The notes beneath the pieces are model-generated. The model saw only the letters and a list, made by a program, of their open reading frames with translations, ran no database searches and was not told the origin of the DNA. From Calliphora vicina (lineage: Eukaryota; Arthropoda; Insecta; Diptera; Calliphoridae), in the NCBI RefSeq assembly GCF_958450345.1, contig NC_088780.1, forward strand, positions 49,096,033 through 49,160,032: a DNA stretch of 64,000 nt, in the 5' to 3' direction. Every line of letters starts with the position of its first letter. Position 1 is the first letter of the stretch. A program made the translations under genes and the position numbers. Positions 57,559 to 64,000 of the stretch are shown in pieces.

Positions 57559-59931
57559 TGAGCAACAAAATCGTAAAAATTTTAGAGGCTTTTAAATCAC
57601 TACATAATTTTTATGTATTGTGATTCTAGTAATTCAAATATGGTCCAAATTTTAAATTCTATGGAGAGGTTTTTAAAAAATTGTAATTTTTTTAGACGTT
57701 CCTCCACATAATTAATGATAATTCAAAAATGGATAGTTCGATATTATTAAAATAAACTTAGAAATGTTGCGATTTAAATAGCCTTTAATCCGTTTATATA
57801 CTGCGTTTTAATCGGCTCAGTAGTTTCTGAGTTATAATAACAATTTGGAATAAAAAATATATTTTTTACGTGAAAATAGATGATTCTTTGTTTTAAAAAA
57901 ATCATGAAAAATCGAAAACGGCAAAATTTTTTCAGACTTATGGCTATATCGCAAAGCCTTATGTAATGGGAACAAATTGAAATATCGATCATAAAAATCA
58001 ATGGATTCTTTTCGAATTTATTCACAATTAAGTGAATTAGCTCATTTTCACAAAATTTTAGTTTTTTGTTTGATTTACATAAACTTGAGCAGTTTGTGTT
58101 CTACTTTCGATTGACTGAATATTGAAAACATTTTCCCTATGCCATATTTAAATTTTCACATATATATTGCGTTTTAATCGGCCCAGTAGTTTCGGTGTTA
58201 TAATAATAAATTGAAGCCAAAAATATTTTTTTTTACGTGAAAATAGCTAATTTTTTTGTTTTAAAAAAATCACGAAAAATCGAAAACTGCAGAATTTGTT
58301 TAGATTTACTACTTTATCGCAAAGCCACATGTAGTAGCAACAAAATGAGATATCGATCATAAAAATCAATGGATTGTTTTCGAATTTATTCACAATTAAG
58401 TGAATTAGCTCATTTTCACAAAATTTTAGTTTTCTGTTTGATTTACATAAAATTGAGTAGTTACTGTTCTTCTTTCGATTAATTGAATATTGAAAACATT
58501 TTCCCCATGCAGTGTACAAATCTTCACACATGTATTGCTTTTCGATTGGCTCAGTAGTTTTGGAGTTATAATAACAAATTGAAGCAAAAAATATATTTTT
58601 TACGTGAAAATAGATAATTCTTTGTTTTAAAAAAATCATGAAAAATCGAAAACTGCAGAATTTGTTCAGACTTATGGCTATATCGCAAAGCCTTATGTAA
58701 TAGGAACAAAATGAAATATCGATCATAAAAATCAATGGATTCTTTTCGAATTTATTTACAATTAAGTGAATTCGCTCATTTTTAAAAATGTTTAGTTTTT
58801 TTGTTTGATTTACATTAAATTGAGCAGTTTGCGTTCTACTTTCGATTGATTGAATATTGAAAACATTTTCCCCATGCTATGTTTAAATTTTCACACATAT
58901 ATTGCTTTTGAATAGGCTCAGTTGTTTCAGAGTTATTATAACAAATTGAAGCAAATAATATATTTTTTAAGTAAAAATAATACATTTTTTTGTTTTAAAA
59001 AAATCATGAAAAATCGAAAACCGTAGAATTTGTTCAGATTTATTGATTTATCGCACAGCCTTATGTAATAGGAACATAATGAAATATCGATCATAAAAAT
59101 CGATGTATTCTCTTTGAATTTATTTACAATTAAGTGAGTTAGCTCATTTTCACAAAATTTTAATTTTTTGTTTGATTTACATAAAATTGAGTAGTAAATG
59201 TTCTTCTTTCAATTGATTGAATATTGAAAACATTTTCCTTATGCAATGTACAAATTTTCACATATATATTGTGCTTCAATCGGCTCAGTACTTACGGAGT
59301 TATAATATAAATTGAAGCAAAAAATATATGTTTTAAGTAAAAATAATACATTTTTTTGTTTTAAAAAAATCATGAAAAATCGAAAACGGAAGAATTTGTT
59401 CAGATTTATGGCTACATCGCAAAGCCTTATATAATAGGAACAAAATGAGATATCGATCATAAAAACCAATGGATTATTTTCGAATTTATTCACAATTAAG
59501 TGAATTAGCTAATTTTCACAAAATTTTAGTTTTTAGATTGATTTATATAAAATTGAGCAGTTTGTGTTCTACTTTCGATTGATTGAATATTGAAAACATT
59601 TTTCCCATGCTATATACAAATTTTCACGCATGTATTGCTTTTCAATCGGCTCAGTAGTTTCGGAGTTATAATAACAATTTGATACCATTTACGTGAAAAT
59701 AATAAATTTTTTTGTTTTAAAAAAAATCATGAAAAATCTAAAACTGCAGAATTTGTTCAGATTTATAGCTTTATCGCAAAGCCTTATGTAATAGAAACGA
59801 AATGAGATAAAGATCATAAAAATCGATGGATTATTTTCGAATTTATTCACAATTAAGTGAATTCGCTCATTTTCACAAAATTTTGAATGGAAATTTTACA
59901 TGTGTTTTATTACACTGTGTGTAATTTTTTG
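57559..59931 (+). mobile_element. family 1 element, copy D, six tandem units, right arm lost
   Basis: The left terminus is decayed (TTA then TGAGCAACAAAATCG) but continues with TATTGTGATTCTAGTAATTC and TTCTATGGAGAGG as in copy A. Six ~366-bp units follow (CTCAGTAGTTTC-type markers near 57820, 58185, 58550, 58917, 59283 and 59645). The right side ends TTTACATGTGTTTTATTACA then CTGTGTG|TAA (TAA at 59932-59934), lacking the hairpin partner arm and subterminal block. Minus-strand frames such as 58247-58735 (162 codons) run through more than one unit. Confidence 0.75.
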
Positions 59932-59934
59932 AGT

Positions 59935-62230
59935 CATGGAAATATAACCATATACGGAGACCACTACGTGATAAAATACCAAAAAAAAAAGACCAGTGTC
60001 ACCCAGTTTTTCCCAAAAGTCATGCACCTTTTTTATGGGCCCCAAAGATTTGGTCCCTCGGTGTCATTTTTGCAAAAAAAAGTGCTCATTTTCTCAGGCT
60101 CATATCTTGCAAACAGTTTGGAATTTTGATTTACTTTCTGAGGCTGAATTGTAGCTCTTGTCATAGAGAACAAAAATTGTGAACATATAAAATCAAAAAA
60201 ACTTCATCGTCAAGATAAAAAACTTTTAAAAATTCTATTATTTTACCTTTTTCTCCCTGTTCAGGTCCACTGAACACTAAGATTAGAATCTTACACTGAA
60301 TGAAAATACTAAAGACTATTGACTTACATATATAATGAAAGTTGTTTGTTTTAATACAGATTTTCTTATGTGACCATTTTCTTTATTAAAAACTACTTTG
60401 ACTTAATATTTTTGCATTAAAAACCTATTTTTAGATGTGATCTAGATGCCAATAAATGACACTCGTAAAAGGGTTTTCATTATCATAAAAAGCACAAAGA
60501 CAAAACAATAATCATAACAATTCTTTATACATCTGATGTTTTGGGGCCAACAAAATGGCTTAAAGAACAAGGAATTGATAAAGAAGAATTAGCCAAAAAC
60601 AAAACAGAAAAGAAAAGGCCAATACTTATTAGAATTCCCTTTTTTGAGCGACATAAAAAGCAATAGAAAGAACAAATAACAGAATTATTTACATAAAAGT
60701 CTCCTAAAAGACTAAATTGAAAACCAAAGACAAATTCCAAACATATGATGGAAATGGAGAAGAATCAGGCATAAGAACAATACAAACTACGAAATAAAAT
60801 AGGAAAATGAATGGAACAAAAAAAGAGGAATAATTAAAATACGAAAATTTCAAGAAATACCCCAAAAAACCTTTCATAAACAACAAAAAAGGCCGGCAAA
60901 TTACACACTCATAAAAACTGACATCATCAAAACCAACAAAATCTTTAATAATTTTACTTGGACCCTTTTACGGATCTTTTTCTATTCACAAAAAAAAAAC
61001 ACACAAAACACTCATTAAAACCTTGGTAAGTGTCTTTGAACCTGATGACGACGACGACGATGATGATGATGTTGATGACGTTTTACCAACCAACTGTGAG
61101 AGTTTTATAAGCCCAAAAAGAGTGTGCTGGCATTGCTTTTGTGTTGGGTTAATTGAATGTGTGTGCCTAACAATTATTTACCTACTGCGTAAGACAGCAA
61201 CAACTAAATATTATTTAGATACATTTATTTTTACACACACGGAGTCAGTCATTGTATCTATGAGGTTTTAAAAGGCTCATTATTTATTCTTTGTTTTGTT
61301 TTCTTCTTTCGTATTCGGTTTTCTAACGATGACGATTTTTACGTTTCACAAGCCATTGGCCTTCAAACATTTCATTTTCGGGATACTATAAGAAAAAAAT
61401 TACGTTTGAACCCTGGAGTTCATGGAACTAGTTCCATTGGGCTACAATCTGCTTGCAAGACTTTTAACTCACGTATGTATATAATAGTCGCATGTTATAG
61501 CAAAGAGGTGAATTGTTATCAACATAGCCATTTACAGGAGAATGGTGGTCGATTCGTGGCATGTTGAAATAAATGTTGATTTAAATCTTAATTTTTTCCA
61601 TTTTTTGTGCCAAGTGGGTTATTGCACATTGTATTTTGCAGTCAAATGTGCTTTTGTACTAATGTAAAGAAAGTATGGTTTTTTGTTTGATTTCATTATC
61701 AATAATTTAATGTGAAATCTAACTTTAGTTGGGTTTAGGCAACAACTGAAAACTATTCCAAATACCGATAAAGCAATTGAAATATCGGCAATTCCTACAT
61801 TTGAAACTGCAGGGTTTGTTAACATATAGGTATTTAAAGAATTTAAGTTTTGTATGTGTGTTTTTTTTTACTTAAAATTTGTTTTATTGAATTTCTTTAA
61901 AAGGTTTTGATTTTAAAAACAGAGTGTCTGGATGAGCAACTTAAGTTTTTTTTGTATTCTACTCATAGTTCTTTCTATACGCAAGTGGTCAATAAACTTT
62001 GTTTTTTTATGTTTGTCTAGATAAGCCGACTTATTTAGGAATTTATGCTTGAAAGGTTTTATTTTCACTCAATGAGACGGTATTAAACTGTGGGAGTGTT
62101 ATTATGTTTAAGAAATAATTTGATATTAAAATTTAAGGCACTTTAAACAATATTTTTTGTATGTAATTCCATCCTAATAGAACCTTCTGAGACGCAAAAT
62201 AAAATTTAATTAAAAACTAAATATTTTTGA
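59935..62230. other. AT-rich non-coding stretch
   Basis: 60000-60260 has a less AT-rich segment (GTCACCCAGTTTTTCCCAAA, TTATGGGCCCCAAAGATTTG) that looks like another dispersed repeat but has no second copy here. A 65-codon open frame near 60470-60669 has no recognised domain. No gene called. Confidence 0.45.
61043..61080 (+). repeat. GAC/GAT trinucleotide microsatellite
   Basis: GATGACGACGACGACGATGA continuing in GAT units and ending GTTGATGACG. Confidence 0.9.
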
Positions 62231-62234
62231 CCTT

Positions 62235-62615
62235 AATCTTTAGAATAACAAAATAAGTCTTTAGTATAAGACTTTAATTCTTTAGTATAAGACTTGAAGT
62301 CTTTAGTATAAAACTTAGTCTTCAGTATAAGACTTGAAGTCTTTAGTATAAGACTTGAAGTCTTTAGTATAAGACTTGAAGTCTTTAGTATAAGACTTGA
62401 AGTCTTTAGTTTAAGACTTGAAGTCTTTAGTATAAGACTTGAAGTCTCTAGTATAAGACTTGAAGTCTTTAGAATAAGACTTGAAGTCTCTAGTATAAGA
62501 ATTTAAGTCTCTAGTATAAGACTTTCAGTTTTTAGTATAAGACTTTCATTCTTTAGTATAATACTTTCATTCTTTAGTATAATACTTTAAGTAGACTTTA
62601 GTAGAAGACTTGAAA
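62235..62615. repeat. 21-bp palindromic minisatellite
   Basis: The unit is GAAGTCTTTAGTATAAGACT plus T, repeated about 15-18 times. The centre (62320-62470) is most regular and the edges degenerate to TTCATTCTTTAGTATAAT. Each unit is an imperfect palindrome, AAGTCTT...AAGACTT. Confidence 0.95.
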
Positions 62616-64000
62616 AAACATGATTGCGTATGCTATTTATCTCTTATAATTTCCGAGTTATAGGCATTTCAAAATTAAAAATTTTAAAATTTTGCCTTAC
62701 CTTGGTCCGCTTTTTACAAAAGATTTCATATCAATCCAAAATCCAAAAATATTAATATGGATTAAAAATTTAAAAAATAGTAGATTTTTGCTGTTTTTTG
62801 AACGAAAAGGATACTTAACTCTTTTTTTATCTAAAAAAAAATTTCTTTAAGAACATATAACAATTTTATGTTTTTCTATAAGGTATCTTTACGGAGAACA
62901 TTTTTTTATAAAAAACATATCGTATTTTTCGAATGTGTCGTCCCTAACCCCTTCGCAATTTAACCTATTTTTTTTAAAATTTCAAATTTGGGCCACATGT
63001 TCTAAAATCCCAAAGCTGGGATCAGAAAAGGGAAAGCAGCTTTGGAAGCCTTGATGTGTTCCCTATTTAACCCCAAAGTATTTTCCCAGGACCGAAGGAA
63101 ATGCCAAATTGCCAAATTGTAAAAAATACCATTTTTTGGAATTTTCGCTCCAATTTTTAGGAATTGCAGGATTCCCTTTGACCTTATGACAAGTTTTTTT
63201 TTAAATTTATTTTTTACAATGACAAATTTAAAAAACATTGAGAATTTCATTGAGTTTTGTTAATAAATAAAGATTTTTTTTATTTATTGAATTTAAAAAC
63301 TAAAATTTGTATCAAAATTTTAACTCTTTGCGGTTTGGTGGTTAGTTAACTAACCACATTTTCTATAGTCTTTAAAACATAGTTTATTGTCATCTATTAC
63401 CATTTTGCTAAACAATTACATTTTTTGAAATAATCGTTTATGATTTTTTGCAAAACTTTGCCGTCAGGGTGCTCTGGTTATATAAATATATATATTAATT
63501 TGAAAATAAAATCTGTTTTTTTAAGAGACCTTCACTCATTCAAAAAAAAAAGCACAGAGTGTTTATTGTTCATCGAATTCAGTGTTACTTTGATATGTAT
63601 TTCGGTTGTTTGGTCAGAAAATTTAGTCAAAAATATTCGATTTCAAAAAAATTTTTACGAATGAAAATTTTTTATCATATTTATCTACAAAAATCCTTGG
63701 AATGGGGTGTTTTTTTATGTTTTGATTAATTTTTTCTTACTTTTTATAATAGACTAACCTTGATTAAAGTAAAAATGCAATTGTTTTGATTTTAAACTTA
63801 TACACAAAAAAGCGTGCCCGAAAAAGTTAATAGGATTGCAAATAACTATTAGGAACAATTCAAATTTATTTCGAATTATTTTTTTGTTTAGAAAAGTTAC
63901 AAAATTTCAAGTCAATATATCACTTAGATTCAAAAATATCCTAAAATATTAAAATTTTTCATACTATAACGTGCGGATGGGAAACAAAAAAAAATTTCAC
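62616..64000. other. AT-rich non-coding stretch
   Basis: No gene recognised. A 20-bp perfect palindrome, GTGGTTAGTTAACTAACCAC, lies at 63338-63357. Confidence 0.5.

Noticed and set aside
58247..58735. 162-codon minus-strand open frame as a host gene
   Set aside because: It lies wholly within the ~366-bp tandem units of family 1 copy D and similar peptides recur in every copy, so it is a repeat. The coding question is kept only as a finding.
60470..60669. Lysine-rich ~65-codon open frame containing DVLGPTKWLKEQGIDKEELA
   Set aside because: No initiator in good context, no recognised domain, no splice signals I could defend. Possibly a decayed exon but not supportable.

Overview
The window is strongly AT-rich eukaryotic DNA with homopolymer runs, many decayed DNA transposons and no bacterial-style gene packing. 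Mariner-type transposases, a non-LTR retrotransposon, CAA/GTT/GAT microsatellites and a dispersed repeat bounded by TATACCCTTCACC with an internal CGGACGGACAGACGGACATGG-like stretch all point to a higher fly (Diptera, probably a calyptrate or drosophilid relative). That assignment is inference from repeat style, not from a marker gene. I found no intact host protein-coding gene, tRNA or rRNA. The recognisable coding sequence is all broken transposable-element protein, so this looks like intergenic or deep intronic DNA.

Layout. 0.1-0.8 kb: antisense non-LTR reverse transcriptase relic. 1.9-4.2, 7.9-9.5, 39.7-40.9 and 57.6-59.9 kb: four copies of one non-autonomous DNA element (family 1) with CACAGG termini, a TWA target-site duplication and an internal ~366-bp tandem array. 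6.2, 13.5/14.1, 18.3, 22.4-24.4, 25.7 and 44.9 kb: copies of the TATACCCTTCACC dispersed repeat (family R). 12.5-15.3 and 19.5-20.5 kb: nested fold-back palindromes. 15.4, 20.7, 21.5, 31.3, 31.7, 41.5, 43.1, 49.8 and 55.3 kb: fragments of at least four mariner/Tc1-like lineages.

Four minisatellite or satellite blocks stand out. There is a 35-bp palindromic array (36.1-38.1 kb), a 31-bp palindromic array rich in TATCGATA (45.6-47.8 kb), a 21-bp array (62.2-62.6 kb) and a CGATTAATCG-rich array (52.1-54.6 kb). A diffuse TTAAACTAAGTTTAA higher-order repeat fills 28.1-30.0 kb.

There is no gene network to describe. What can be read is insertion history: family 1 copy C inserted into a diverged repeat whose sister copy preserves the empty site; a 1.35-kb TIR element sits inside an R copy; a scrambled mariner sits inside another TIR element; and two mariner families are each present as copies sharing the same kind of internal deletion, as expected for non-autonomous derivatives. 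The best leads are the DRE/BEAF-like 31-bp array, family 1 with its repeat unit of about 122 codons, and the shared core palindrome of the two large minisatellites.
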